64,000 bases of DNA from Areca catechu (taxonomy: Eukaryota; Streptophyta; Magnoliopsida; Arecales; Arecaceae), in NCBI GenBank assembly GCA_021397845.1, contig CM038047.1, positions 125,780,112 to 125,844,111 on the forward strand. The letters run 5' to 3'. The notes beneath the pieces were generated by a model. That model made no database searches. It had not been told where the DNA came from and saw only the letters and a program-made list of their open reading frames with translations. Positions 30,641-42,442 of the stretch are shown here, piece after piece. A program made the translations under genes and the position numbers. The first letter of the stretch is position 1. Each line of letters opens with the position of its first letter.

Positions 30641-31239
30641 GGGATGTAGAATGTAAATAATGATGCCATTATTATCGAGATGATGATAGCGAAGCATCTT
30701 ATAAAATAGATTATCGTCGATAGTAGAAGTTTGACTAATGTCCATTTTTACGATGCTTTCTTTATGATGAATTTGTCTCCTTCTCAGTTGAAGCCATTCA
30801 TGTCCCCCTCATCGATTTTCCTAGAGACTTGGTGAGGGTTGAAGGGGAGATCACACTTTCAGTAACTACCGGGTCACCACCTTGGTAGAGTACCATCATG
30901 GTGACCTTCATGGTTTTTAGGCTCCCCTCACCCTACGATGTGATTCTTGGCCATCTCGAGCTCAATTTACTTAACACGATCATATTGACGAAGTAGCTTT
31001 TGGTGCAATTCTTGAGCCCCTGTTGTGTAGGAGAAATGAGTGGGCCACCTCAGCTGGTTCAGCAGTATTTACAAGCCATCCCCAAAGCCAGGAGCACTGG
31101 TGAGGATCTTGCAGCTGACGACTTTGATCAAAGAGCCCAGGATCCCAAGGGCGGTCTGGTTGAGCGCTTGTTGTCATGCCCCCTCAGTGAGGACCCACTA
31201 AAGATGGTGCAGATAGGAGCCTAGTTACAGGAGGATGAG
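30641..31239 (+). pseudogene. J aspartic protease (Tat-type gypsy)
   Basis: Protease of a Ty3/gypsy polyprotein, which would cut the Gag-Pol precursor. Visible in two frames: MMIAKHLIK, then IIVDSRSLTNVHFYDAF (about 30668-30760), where the normal active site Asp-Ser-Gly reads Asp-Ser-Arg; then a frameshift near 30830 and VRVEGEITLSVTTG, VFRLPSPYDVILGHLELN (to about 30985). A linker (LSCPLSEDPLKMVQIGA, to 31224) leads toward RT. The sequence is cut at 31239 by K and resumes at 34071 in RT. Stops are frequent. No gag lies upstream. Confidence 0.75.
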
Positions 31240-32096
31240 TGATGCCGGATAGATGCATGGGATAGGATTGCTAGTGAGCATAGAAGTCACCAGGGGATTA
31301 GGGTTTGTCTAGAGGAAGAAAGAAGAGGGCTAATGGTTTAGAAAGATAACTGGGGTTCACACAGATTTCCCGAGGAGGACAAGCACACAGCAAAGGAGCT
31401 CACACAGATGCCCTAGGGATCACATAGATATCTTGAAAGAAGAAGGAGGGATCACATAGATATCCTGGGCTCACACAGATGCCCAAATCAGGAATCACAC
31501 AGAAACCTTCGGAAGAAGGGGAAGGGATAACACAGATACCCTGGGCTCACACAAATACCCAAATCAGAGATCACACAGAAACCCTGGGATCACATAGATC
31601 ATTCACACAGAATAATAGAAATTTTATTCATCCATGGTTATTCTTCATACACAAAAGGGGTCCTTTTATAATTGATCCTGGCCCTTGGATTACATGGAAT
31701 GAAAAGCAAAGAGGGAGGGTGTCAACATGTTGCCTTGTGGGGAGGATTTGCATGAAAGGAGGCACCACATATCTTCCATAATAGATGGGCGATACAAGGA
31801 AAATATCTCATGAATCAAGGGAATGAGGGAGGGCGCCCATATACTCCCTGATCTGATTGGATGCCATAGGAGTTTCTTCCATCTTCTCTTGGGCAATCCA
31901 CAACTTCCATATAGGGCACTGATCTACTTCCTTTTAGGCTTGGATGATGTCATGAAGATCTTAGGATACCTAACAAGGTGGATGATGCCTACTGTCATTG
32001 GATTCCACGTGGTTGCTATGGTGGCGCACTGAGTGTGGCACTATGACTGGGATCCCATGTGGCTGTTGAGGTGGCTGGGCTCTCGGGTCCCCATCA
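31240..32096 (-). repeat. K 3' LTR
   Basis: 857 bp. Starts (minus) TGATGGGGACC at 32096. Contains about eleven CACACAGAT-type repeats in 31356-31610. Same length as the 5' LTR. Confidence 0.9.
31662..31670 (-). promoter_or_regulatory. TATA box, K 3' LTR
   Basis: TATAAAAGGACCCC on the minus strand, conserved in the other LTR at 33636. Confidence 0.6.
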
Positions 32097-33197
32097 TTCC
32101 CCTGGAGTGGGGAGAACTCGACTCCATCGAGTTAGGCTCGGCAGGGATTTGATGGAACCAAAACTAATCAAATCAAAGCAAAAAGCTAGGTTCATTTTTT
32201 TTTCACCTTTCTTTCTTTTTTTTTGATTTTTTTTCACTAATTTTTTTGGTTGCTCTGAGATCTGTGCAGCTATAAAATTAGTGCAGCTCCAAGAAGTGTG
32301 CAGCACTAAAGTCGACAACTGTGAAGGGCATTTGCCTTCATATTTGTGCATTGGAGCATCCCTTCTCCACCAACCAACATCGGAAAACAGGGGAGGCTCG
32401 CGGAGGGGAAGGGAAGTCTGACGAGCTTCGGCGGTGGTGGTGCTGGGCGAAGATGGCAGCTCGGGGAGATGTTTCTGGTGGATGGCACATGGCGATGACA
32501 TTTGATGATGGTGGGGGTGTGGAGGCATTGGAGTTTCCACGTTGGAGTTTCCGGAGGCGATGGTGGTAGTCGGGGCATGGGCAGCGGCCTTCTGATGGAG
32601 AAGAGGGGAGTATGGTAGAAATCTGGTGGGGAGGGCATCACACAAACATGCAGCATAGGGGCTTCCAGCGGTTAGCGCGGGCAGGCACGAAGGGGTGGGG
32701 CTCAAGCGATTGTAGAAGCTTCGATCCGAGGCTGGAGGATGGCGGTGAATTAGGCGGCGGATTGGGTTTTCGGTGGTCGTCGGTTGCCGGTAGGGGAGCA
32801 GGGAGGATGGGATGATTTCATTAATGGAGAAAGGGCTGGCTTGTGGTGGTTGTTTCTGATGGATGGTGGCCGAGCTTCATGATGGAGGCGGCGATGAAGA
32901 TCCAGTGGAGGACTTGATGGCATCGGTGAGGGCGAGGATGAGCCGACGATCGAAGATTCGGTGAGATAAGCATCGTGATTCCTTGAGCATGACATGGCTA
33001 CAGGCTCGGTGGTTTGGTGGTGTAGCAGCGGCACTATCTTTCGGCACGGTGTTGTGGCGACAGGGAGACTGGATGACGTCGGAGATGGGAACTTCTGGAT
33101 CAGCATCAATGGAGGCGTGATTGGTGGCGTTCCCAGTTACAGGCGATGTGTAGGCACAGAGAAGATTCGGGAAGGAGAAACATACCATAATCCGTCT
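32097..33197 (-). other. K interior without gag or pol
   Basis: About 1.1 kb. The longest minus-strand frame (32705-32094, 203 codons) is Pro-, Ser- and His-rich, becomes Lys-rich, and ends in the relic of the chromovirus C-terminus. Two other frames overlap in the same region (33212-32877 and 33109-32750). I recognise no domain in any of them. The stretch is richer in GC and CG than the LTRs (for example 32400-32480 and 32750-33100), which would fit captured host-gene sequence or an old leader. The origin is open. Confidence 0.55.
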
Positions 33198-33211
33198 GGG
33201 CTCTGATACCA
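33198..33211 (-). other. Primer-binding site of K
   Basis: TGGTATCAGAGCCC on the minus strand, 13 of 14 bases as in A. Shows K still uses initiator tRNA-Met. Confidence 0.9.
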
Positions 33212-33213
33212 TT

Positions 33214-34070
33214 TAATGCGGGACAGATGCGTAGGGTAGGATCGCTGGCAAGTGTAGAAGTTACCAGGGGATTAGGGTTTGTCTGGAGGAAGAAAGAAAA
33301 GGGCTAAGGGTTCAGAAAGATAACTGGGATTCACACAGATTCCCCGAGGAGGACAAGCACACAGCAAAGGGGCCCACACATATGCCCTAGGGATCACATA
33401 GATACCTTGAAAGAAAGAGGAGGGATCACATAGATACCCTGGGCTCACATAGATGTCCAAATCAGGGATTGCACAGAAACCCTAGGAAGAAGGGGAAGGG
33501 ATCACACAGATACCCTGGGCTCACACAGATGCCCAAATCAGGGATCACACAGAAACCCTGGGATCACACTGATCATTCACACAGAATAATAGAAATTTTA
33601 TTCATCCATGGTTATTCTTCATATGCAAAAGGGGTTCTTTTATAATTGACCTCGGCCCTTGGATTACATGGAATGAAAAGCAAAGAGGGAGGGTGTCAAC
33701 ATATTTCCTTGTGGGGAGGATTTGCATGAAAGGAGGCACCACATATCTTCCAAAATAGATGAGCGATACAAGGAAAAGATCTCATGAATTAAGGGAAAGA
33801 GCGAGGGCACCCATATGCTGCCTGATCTGTCTGGACGCCATATGAGTTTCTTCCATGTTCTCTTAGGTGGTCCATAACTTCCATATAGGGTGCTGATCTA
33901 CTTTGTTTTGCGCTTGGATGATGTCATGAAGATCTTATGATACCTAACAGGATGGATGATACCTGCTGTGACTGGATTCCACGTGGCTGCTATGGTGGTG
34001 CATTGAGTATGGCACTGTGACTGGGATCCCATGCAGATGTTGAGATGGCAGGGCTCTCGAGTCCCCATCA
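33214..34070 (-). repeat. K 5' LTR
   Basis: 857 bp with the same CACACAGAT-type repeats (about 33330-33590). Its last base pair step is TTA instead of TCA at the inner end. Confidence 0.9.
33636..33644 (-). promoter_or_regulatory. TATA box, K 5' LTR
   Basis: TATAAAAGAACCCC on the minus strand. The copy positioned to transcribe K. Confidence 0.6.
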
Positions 34071-34990
34071 ATGAGGAGGCTCATTTGCTGAGTTTCTTCA
34101 GGGTGAATGTGAACGTGTTTGCTTGGACCGTGATAGACATGCTCGGGATTCTCCCTGACATCATCACCCATCTATTGAACATCGACCCGAAGTGCCACCC
34201 TATCTGGTAAAAGAAGAGGAGTTTCTCCTCGGAAAGGCAAAGGGTAGTCAATGAGGAGGTGGAGAAGTTCCTCATGGCTGGCTTCATTCATGAAGTCCAG
34301 TATCCTAGTTGGCTGGCGAATATAGTCATGGTTAAGAAAGCCAATGGAAAGTGAAGGATCTATGTAGACTACACCGATCTCAAACAAGCATGCCCGAAAG
34401 ATAGCTTCCCCCTCCCGAAGATTGATCAACTGGTGGACGCCACCTCGGGGAACCCCTTACTCACCTTCATGGATGCATTTTCTAGATACAATCAGATTCG
34501 GATGCACCCCGAAGATAAGGAGCACACTGCCTTCATTACAGACTGTGGGACGTACTATTACAAGATGATGCCATTCAGTTTGAAGAACGTTGGAGCTACA
34601 TACTAGCATCTAGTCAATAAGGTCTTCAAAGACCAAATTGGCTACAACATATAGGTTTACGTGGACGACATGCTCGTCATGAGCTGTTTAGAGTCAGACT
34701 ACATTGCGGACCTAGCAGAAGCCTTCCATAACCTCCATCTTAATCAGATGAAGTTGAACCCAGCCAACTGCACCTTTTGGCATGGCGGTCAGAAAGTTCT
34801 TGGGCTTCATGGAAATTTAGAGATGGATCGAAGCCAACTTAAAGAAGGTCAAGGCGATCGTTGACAAGGAGTATCCTACTTCGAAGAAGCAGGTCCAATG
34901 CCTTACCGACCGAATTGCAGCCTTGAGCTATTTCATCTTGCACTCCGTCGATCGCTGCTTGCCTTTCTTCAAGGCATTATGCAAGATGCA
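34071..34990 (+). pseudogene. J reverse transcriptase
   Basis: Reverse transcriptase of the Tat-type element J, resuming exactly after the ATGAG TSD of K. Visible blocks: AHLLSFFRVNVNVFAW, EEVEKFLMAGFIHEVQYPSW, DYTDLKQACPKDSFPLPKID, FMDAFSRYNQIRM with catalytic Asp, TAFITDCGTYYYKMMPF, and VYVDDMLVMS (about 34651-34680) with both catalytic Asp. The CPKDSFPLP block is characteristic of the Tat clade. Stops at about 34208, 34352, 34604 and 34652 interrupt it. From about 34790 the frame is shifted. Confidence 0.88.
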
Positions 34991-36165
34991 TGACTTCATC
35001 TGGATGGAGAAATGCCGAGAAGCCTTCGAAGAGTTGAAGGAGTCCTAGCATCACCGCCACAACTCTCTATGCCAGAAAATGGGGAGGAGCTCCTGCTATA
35101 CTGGCGATCATCTTTGGAGCCGTCAGTTCGGTGCTCGTTCACATGGATGGCAATGGAATCTAAAAGCCAATGTACTATACCAGCAAGCTCCTCCAAGATG
35201 TATAGATCAGGTATAGCAACTCTGAAAAATTAATTTTTATATTCATTATGTTTGCTCAACATCTCAGGCAATACTTCCAAGCCCACCTGATAGCGATCCT
35301 GGCTGACCAGCCACTGAGGGCCATACTCAGCCACCCAGACACATTGGGTCACCTAGTTAAATGGGCATTGAGGCTTAGTGAGTTTGATATCACCTACAAT
35401 CTAAGGCCATCCCAAAAGGCACAAGTACTAGTTGACTTCTTGGTAGAGTGCACCGGCATGGGCGAAGAGCCAGAGGAGACTTCCCTGGAACACCAGGCGG
35501 AACCACCGACTGACGAGGAGGTCTGGATCCTCCATATGGATGGCACATCTAAAGCATGAGGAAGTGGAGCCGACCTCATCCTCGTCAATCAGGTTGGGGT
35601 TGTGGCCGAGTGTGCACTATGCTTCCAGTTCGAGGCTACCAATAATCATGCAGAATACGAGGCACTCCTTGTGGGTTTAAGGATGTCCCATGCTAGGAGT
35701 GTCTAGCCTAAGAGTCTTTGCCGACTCATAGTTAGTAGTCGGTCAGGTCTCGGGAGAGTTCGAAGCCTAGGACCCTCAAATGTCAAAGTACCTGGAGTGG
35801 GTACACTCAAGCACAGTGGGTTTCAGGCATTTCAGCATCTCCCACATTCCTCAAGGAGAGAATGCTCAAGCAGATGCCCTTTCTAGGCTAGCACAATTGC
35901 TGGACTCATCATTGGGATGCACCTACATCGAGTATCTTTAGACTCTTAGTTATAAAGTGCCCGATGAGGTCTAGCAAGTCATTCCTAAACCAAGCTGGAT
36001 GGACCGTTATATTAGATATATAACCGATGGTGCTTTGCTCGAGAATCGCATAGAGGCTAGCCTCCTCAAGAAGAAGGCCACATGCTTTGTGTTGATGGAT
36101 GGGCAACTATACCAAAGGTCCTATTCCTACACTCTCTTAAAGTGCTTGAGACCCTCGGAGGCTGC
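34991..36165 (+). pseudogene. J RNase H and second RNase H
   Basis: The first RNase H is badly degraded (about 34991-35240), then readable (MFAQHLRQYFQAHLIAIL; LVKWALRLSEFDITYN; 35248-35430). A linker follows and then a second RNase H-like domain: WILHMDGTSKA, GSGADLILVNQVGVVAE, FEATNNHAEYEALLVGLRM (35520-35700), with the Asp and Glu of the fold. A duplicate RNase H of this kind is known from Tat elements. Later sequence (to 36165) leads toward integrase and is cut at 36165 by B. Reading continues in frame at 45584 beyond B. Confidence 0.85.
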
Positions 36166-37411
36166 TGATGTGGGATGAAAGGCCTAACTAAGATTCTGAT
36201 GATTACAGTAATGAATCAATTTTTTCATAATTTTTAATTTTCCTGTAAAAGATGAAAAGAAGCTATCTAAAGAAAACTACAAAGAGAGAAGTAAAGAAAT
36301 GCTCATAACTAGTCTTCGAAGTATAAAGAACTAAGGACCTAGAAGGATTAAGAAATCCCTCAAGAATAGGGCTACGGTTACCTTCAACAAACAGAGCAAG
36401 AGTAAAGGGGGGTGATACCAAGCAGCGATTTGATATACTCCGAGAAGAAGGTACTCACCCCTCCGGATTCGGGACTTAGGATGAAGAAATCAACACTTCC
36501 CGGATAGTAGGATCTATTGTAGGGATTCTTTGGCAAGATAGGCTTCCTCCTTGGACCAGCACTTTTAATAACCTTGCAAGCAAGAAGAAAACTTAGCAAA
36601 GATGAAGAAATGCAGCAAACAACCTAAGAAAATAAGGATGGATGGAGAGTGATGGCTTGAGAATGCATGGCACCTTGATGAAGACTAGACCGGCTGCTCC
36701 ATGGATAGGGCCATCGACTCCATGGGTTAGGGTGGAGAGGAATGTCAATTCCAAGGTTTGGTAGATGGGAGATGGATAAACTATAGAAACTAGATGGTAG
36801 ATTGGGTCTCACTCCTTCTCCCTCTTGGAGGACAATGCATCTCACACCGGAAATGAAAACTCTCAATAATGGGAGCTTAAAAAATTTTTTTCTTTCATTC
36901 AAAAATAGCATCTTCCTTACAAAGAGATTGGGGCCTATTTATAGCCTTCTAAGCCCTATTTGAAATTCAAATTTTACATGAAAAGAGGGGGAAGGTAGTT
37001 ACAAATTTGAATTTCAAGTTTCATGAAAAGGGATGGCAAAATGCATGGGCACCAAGTGTCTCCTTATGGTGGCAAATCTAAAAATCTGCATGCATGGGAG
37101 CCACTTGGGATTCATGTGGGCATTTATGTGTCATCATGTGTTGGGCGCCACTTGGCATTCATGTGGGCATTCATGTGTCATCATGTATTGGGTGCCGCAT
37201 GGCATTTGGGTGCATATCTTGGTCATCTTCAATATAATGCTCCTTCACTTAGTGAAGGCTAGCTCACTAGTTACAGGACTTAAACTTTATAGGACTCAAT
37301 TAACGAAAAGTAAAATGTAATAAACCAGTTGACAGGATTCAAAGAAAATTGACTAAGCGTTAGTCAAACCAAATTGAATTGAGTCTCCTTCGAATCCTAG
37401 TGCCCTCGCCA
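36166..37411 (-). repeat. B 3' LTR
   Basis: Starts (minus) TGGCGAGGGCACTA at 37411 and ends CATCCCACATCA at 36166. Contains a repeated CATGTGGGCATT stretch near 37110-37180. ORFs such as 37023-37262 are LTR translations. Confidence 0.92.
36935..36944 (-). promoter_or_regulatory. TATA box, B 3' LTR
   Basis: CTATAAATAG on the minus strand, the plant TATA consensus, conserved at 45104 in the other LTR. Confidence 0.65.
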
Positions 37412-38760
37412 ATTCTCCCGGGGTGGGAGGAACTCGACCCTGTTGAGTAAAGATCTTTCTAACTCTGGTAATGCTCAAGTAGGTCTGGATCAATCCACTG
37501 TAGGTCCTCGTAAGTGATCAATGAGTCCTCGATTCTGGCCTACCTTGCCATCAAACCAGGTAATGTTGGTAGTCCTTATGCCGGGTCATGATAATTTGAT
37601 AATCCAGGATGCGCTCGATCCATTCTCTCCTCTCTGGTAAGTTAGTTGGTGGACACACAGGGATGGGCTCACTCTCAAGAATTGGTTCAGGCTCGAAAGG
37701 CTCACTGGGTATTACTGCTGGTGCTCTATACTCTAAAAGATCTGTAATGTTGAAGGTGGAACTGATGCCTAATTTTAGGGGTAACTCAAGCACATAGGCA
37801 TTAGGTCCAACTTTCTTTAACACTTTTAAAGGACAAGCACTATGGGCATGTAGTTTCTTCATGATCACGGCTGGGAACTGTTCAGGTCTAAGCCTGATCA
37901 TCACATAGTCTCCTTCAAAAAATTCTTTAAACCTTTTATAGGAATTAGCCATATTTTTATATGATTCGATACTCATTTTAAGTTTCTTATTGATTTCATC
38001 ATGCAATTCCTTAACATGCTAAGCAATTGACTCAGTAGATTCAGAGACTCGTGCATTCACAGGTAATGGGATGGGATCTAAAGGTCTCCTAGGTTTGTAA
38101 CCATGGACAATTTTAAAAGGACTCTTTCTAGTAGACCTATTGATAGAACTATTGTAGGCAAACTCGGCTCTAGGTAGAAGAAGATCCCAATTCATGGTGT
38201 GTTCACTTACAAAACATCTCAACAAGTTCGCAAGGCTTCTATTGACGACTTATGTTTGACCATCGATCTAAGGGTGGTAGGAAGTGGAGAACTTTAGCTT
38301 AGTCCCCAACATGTGCCAAAGAGTTTTCTAGAAGGAACATGTAAATCGGACATCCCTATTGGACACAATAGTCTTGGGTAGGCCATGTAACCTAACTACT
38401 TCATTCAAGAAATGTTTGGCTACTCTTGAAGCATCAAAAGTTTTGGAGCAGGGCATGAAATGAGCCATTTTAGGGAATCGGTCAACCACAACATAGATTG
38501 AATCATGTTTTCTTAGGATTTTTGGTAGCCCTAGTACAAAGTCCATACTCAAGTCTTGCCATAGATTGTCAGGTATAGGTATAAAGGCAAGTTTTTATTT
38601 TCATTGCTTAGCAACAGCACAGGTTCTACATCTAGCCATGATTTGAGCTACGTCTCTTTTTAGACTTGGCCAAAAGAACTGGTCTTCAATAGCTAAGATG
38701 GTTTTGTTTCTACCAAAGTGACCAGCTAATCCTCCCGCATGGGTCTCCCAGATCAAAAAT
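37412..38760 (-). pseudogene. B integrase and chromodomain
   Basis: From right to left: remains of the HHCC zinc finger (38600-38760), the core with SMDFVLGLPKILRKHD (first Asp region) and VSNRDVRFTCSF (38552-38328), where the second catalytic Asp is still present in the RDVRF block, then the region to 38019 that includes FAYNSSINRSTRKSPFKIVH. The C-terminal part (38006-37551) keeps GDYVMIRLRPEQFP, a GISSTFNITDLLEY segment and the start of a chromodomain (ERILDYQIIMTRHKDYQHYLV). The chromodomain is then broken by a stop at 37550 and frameshifts. Numerous stops make it a pseudogene. Confidence 0.87.
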
Positions 38761-40305
38761 TCTCTAAGGGAAGTTCTCGGGATACACTATCTATTTCCCT
38801 TAAAGAGGTAACCATCCTGTAAGGTATACTCACTATAGGCACTAGATGGTCCTTACAGAACAAACTAGTGGATCTTAATGAAGTCAAGACAATCCTCATA
38901 GTTTTCTTTCAACTTGTCAAAACCTATGACCTCAGTACAGACAGTGCTTAAAAGCATAGATCTTCGACTCAAAGCATCAGCTACATTGTTCCTAATTCCC
39001 ACATGGTGTTTCAGGACAAAAGTGTAGGCCTGGATGAATTCTACCCATTTTTCGTGCCTAGGATTTAGCTCTTTCTGAGAACTAAGAAACCACAGGGCCT
39101 CATGGTAGGAGTATAGAACAAATTCTTGCGGTAATAGATTGTGTCTCTAGTAGCTCAAGGCTTGTACTACCATGTATAATTCTTTATCATAGGTTGAGTA
39201 CTTCAGCTTAGCCTCATTAAGTTTCTCTCTAAAGAAAGCTACGGGGTGGTTCTCTTCGCTAAGTACTCCTCCAACAACTACTCCTGAGGCATCGCACGCA
39301 ACCTCAAAATCTTTGGAAAAATCAGGTAATCTTAAGATCGGTGCTTGGGTCATTTTCTCCTTAATTTTTTGGAAGGCTTTGTTTGTAGATTTGGTCTAAT
39401 TGAAAGTTCCCTTCCTAGTGCAGTCAGTTATTAAAACGACAATTATGCTAAATCCCTGGGTGAATCGTCTATAAAAGGTGGCTAGACCATGAAAACTACA
39501 AACCTTCGTGGATGCTAGTTGGTACAGGCCACTTTACTATGGTCTTAATCTTTTCAAGGTCGGCAGAGACTATCTTGGGGGTTACAACAAATCCTAAGAA
39601 GATAACCTTATGGGTCATAAATTCGTACTTCTTGATGTTTGCTTAAAGGTTTTCTTGTCTAAGGACTGGGCACACTTGCCATAGATGATCTAAATGTTCT
39701 TCTTGGGTTCGATTATAGATCAAGATATCATCAAAGCAAACCACTACAAATTTTCTAATGAACCTTTGTAGGACTTGTGTCATGATTCTCATAAATGTAC
39801 TAGGTGCATTTAAAAGTCCAAAAGGCATGACTACCCATTCATGCAATCCTTCCTTTGTCTTGAAGGCAGTTTTCCATTCATCCCCAGGTCGGATCCTAAC
39901 TTGGTGGTAACCACTCTTAAGATCTATTTTAGAGAATATTGTAGCTACCGATATCATGTCTAACATATCGTTTAGATGGGGTATGGGAAATCTATACTTG
40001 ATAGTGATTTTATGGATGGCATGACTGTCAATGCATATCCTCCAAGTGCCATCTTTCTCAGGGGTGAGAAGTGCCGATACAGTGCATGGGCTTAAACTCT
40101 CCCTAATGAATCCTCTCCTTAGCAACTCTCCCACTTGTCGTTGTAGCTCTAAGTGTTCAGTGGGGTTCAGTCTATAATGGGGCAAGTTTGGTAAAGTGGC
40201 TCCTGGGAATAGATCTATGGCATGTTGTATGTCTCTCAGAGGTGGTAATCGATCAGGCAGATCTTCTAGAAACACATCCCTAAATTCCTCTAGTGTCTCT
40301 GCCAC
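38761..40305 (-). pseudogene. B reverse transcriptase and RNase H
   Basis: The RT core is open from 40305 to 39643 (220 codons): ERFRDVF-like start, GFIRESLSPCTVSALLTPEK, FSKIDLKSGYHQVR with catalytic Asp, MPFGLLNAPSTFM, then VVVCFDDILIYN, where the usual Tyr before the two catalytic Asp is Cys. RNase H is in shorter frames (CDASGVVVGGVLSEENHP, 39353-39147) and degraded to about 38900. Stops and shifts occur near 39640 and 39400. Aligns with A residue by residue. Confidence 0.88.
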
Positions 40306-41190
40306 TTCCTTAGGTTGTTCCTCTAAGCTGGGTCTTGGGAATTCCTTTGTGGTTAAGAGCCAGACTGTTGATCCGCCACTAATCTCTTATTCCATCTCTT
40401 TGGCGGTGACGAGGTTTAATCCTTGTTTTTTTTCCTTTAAATGGCTAGACCCAGTTTTCGTGTTACCCTTTGGTGGGGTGGGATGCACAGTAATTTTCTT
40501 TTCTTGGTGACTAAATGAATAGGAACTTGACTTACAATATAGTGTGGCATCGTGATCATACAACCAAGGTCTTCTGAGAATGATGCTATTAACTCCCATG
40601 GTAACATGTCGCACCAAACTTTTTTCTGATAGGATTGGATCTGGATATTGACTTGACACCTGAGTTTGATTGAAATTGAGGTAAAGTCTATCCAGGATAC
40701 CTTATAGGGGTGTGGGTGAGGAGTGGTGGTCAATCCTAGTGTTTTAACAGCATTGGTGGATATGACATTGACATAGCTCCCACTATCAATGATGATCTTG
40801 CAAACCTTCTTCCCTATTATAATGAAAGTTTGTAGGATGTTAGTCCTACACCAATCCTCATGTCCCTTAGTTTGGGTTAGGAAACACCTAACAACTCCAA
40901 GAAATTTAGACGAGTCTACAGGCTCCTCTTCTTCTTCATACTCTTCTATCAGGTTTGACTCAGCCACATAATCTTCTTCATTTGATTCAGCTATGGGTTC
41001 AAGTTCTCCCCCCTCTAACTCTCCGATATGTAGGGCTCTGGTAGGGCACTGGCTAGCTAATGTCCAGACTTATGACACCTGTAGCACACTGGAGCAGAGT
41101 TTGTAGTTCTGGGCTCTCTGGGGCCTTACCCTTATCTTCCCTATGGATCACCGGAGTGTTGGGGTTTGGTCCGGTAATAGGAGGGTTTGG
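40306..41190 (-). pseudogene. B zinc knuckle and protease
   Basis: Acidic linker (LIEEYEEEEEPVDS), then aspartic protease with KIIIDSGSYVNVIS (about 40770-40810); the catalytic Asp and the Ser-Gly are kept. Open frame 40967-40437, with a frameshift near 40600 that splits the end of the domain. Degraded zinc-knuckle sequence (a CCHC finger with ATGVISL-type scrambling) lies at 41030-41100. The gag continues at 42443 beyond the nested LTR C. Confidence 0.82.
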
Positions 41191-41196
41191 TTGGTG

Positions 41197-42442
41197 TGAT
41201 ATGCATGATGAGGATGCAAACATGTAACTCTAAAGGAGATTAACCAAAATTTAACTAGCAATTCCTACTTGCATATGAGTGATTCAACATATAAGATCAA
41301 GGAGATCTAAATAAGAAACCCTAAATGCTTATACTTAAACCCAGCTAGGAGGACTATCAAAATCTTAAAGAAATAGGACAAGATTAGAATTCGCACACAA
41401 GTCAAGCTAGCCCTATTTATTGATCCCGATCTTAAAATACTAGGAGTTCAAGCATTGAAATCTCAAGCACAAGGGATTCACTCTTAAGGTTCTCAAATGA
41501 AAGATCATACCACATAAGATGGGCCTTCTAACTTTCTGGTTTGTAGCAAGTAATCCTTCCTCTTGGATCTGGAGCCTAGAGAACCCTGCAACAAAGAAAC
41601 CAAGATGATTAGAAACTTAATTAAAAGTGAGAAGATTGATGGAACTCAAAAGGAGAGTTTGTTGGAAATGATCCTTGGCGCCATGGTGGAAGCTTGTGTT
41701 GGTGTTGATCTTCTTCTTGAGAGGATGTCCTTAATTCGCTTTGAAGGAAGAGGATTGCTTAGAAGATGAAGAGTAAAAGAGAAGGATTAGGGAGAAGAAA
41801 TGGTGGAGGAGAGGAAGAGGTTCACTTTGGCACAAAGATCCACATAGGCACATAGAAACACATAGAAAAGTGCTAGAAATTTGTATTCACTCATCAATTC
41901 TTTACAACGGGCATCCAAGGCTTTAAATAAAGCCTTACAAATTTTGAAATTTCAAATCCCTAAACAAGTGGAGTAATATAAGGGGAGAGGACTGATTTTC
42001 TTGCTTGAAATCCTCCTTGGCCAACTTCCTTGAATTTGAACTTGGAATGGCATCCTCTTGTGGTGAGGTGGCGTGTGAGGTGGCATGTGGTCCCCTCTTG
42101 ACGTGGCATGTGGTCCCAAGTTGAGGTGGCGCAAGTGATGTGGCATGTGGTCCCCAATTGAGTTGGCTTTGGTCTTGATTTGGGGTATACATTATGAGTC
42201 TTCTTTAGGCTTGATGCTAGTTGACCCATTTGGATTGGACTAAGACTAGACCCGACATGGACTCGACTTACATGATTATTTTGGACTCAAAAGAAAGATT
42301 ACAGGACCCAACATGGACTCGACTTACATGATTCTTTTGGACTAAAAATAAAGAAGGTTACTGGACTCTCTAGTCCAACCATAAAGATTCGGAATGGGCT
42401 TGAATTGGTTGGAGTCTCTTTCTGATTCTGGTGCCCGCACCA
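41197..42442 (-). repeat. Solo LTR C inside B gag
   Basis: About 1246 bp. On the minus strand it starts TGGTGCGGGCACCAG at 42442 and ends near ATCATGCATATCA at 41197. TTGGT occurs on both sides (41191-41195 and 42443-42447), leaving one extra base at the left boundary. Same family as the LTR of F (1798-3061). No internal sequence. Confidence 0.85.

Larger units (their letters stand above)
31240..34070 (-). mobile_element. Element K, non-autonomous LTR retrotransposon, TSD ATGAG
   Basis: 2831 bp with two 857-bp LTRs (31240-32096 and 33214-34070), perfect ATGAG TSDs (31235-31239 and 34071-34075), a primer site (33198-33211) and a polypurine tract at 32097-32106. The interior is only about 1.1 kb and has no gag or pol. 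The interior's end next to the 3' LTR (about 32097-32140) matches the last codons of the chromovirus polyprotein (compare 17596-17640). So K looks like a derivative whose coding part was replaced or lost and which depends on a chromovirus for enzymes. LTR copies differ noticeably, so the insertion is not recent. Confidence 0.92.

Noticed and set aside
32094..32705. 203-codon gene in K
   Set aside because: Low-complexity, Pro/Ser/His/Lys-rich, no known domain, overlaps other open frames and ends in relic chromovirus codons.
41563..41769. 68-codon ORF in solo LTR C
   Set aside because: Inside an LTR, no homology, no conserved counterpart noted in the F LTR.
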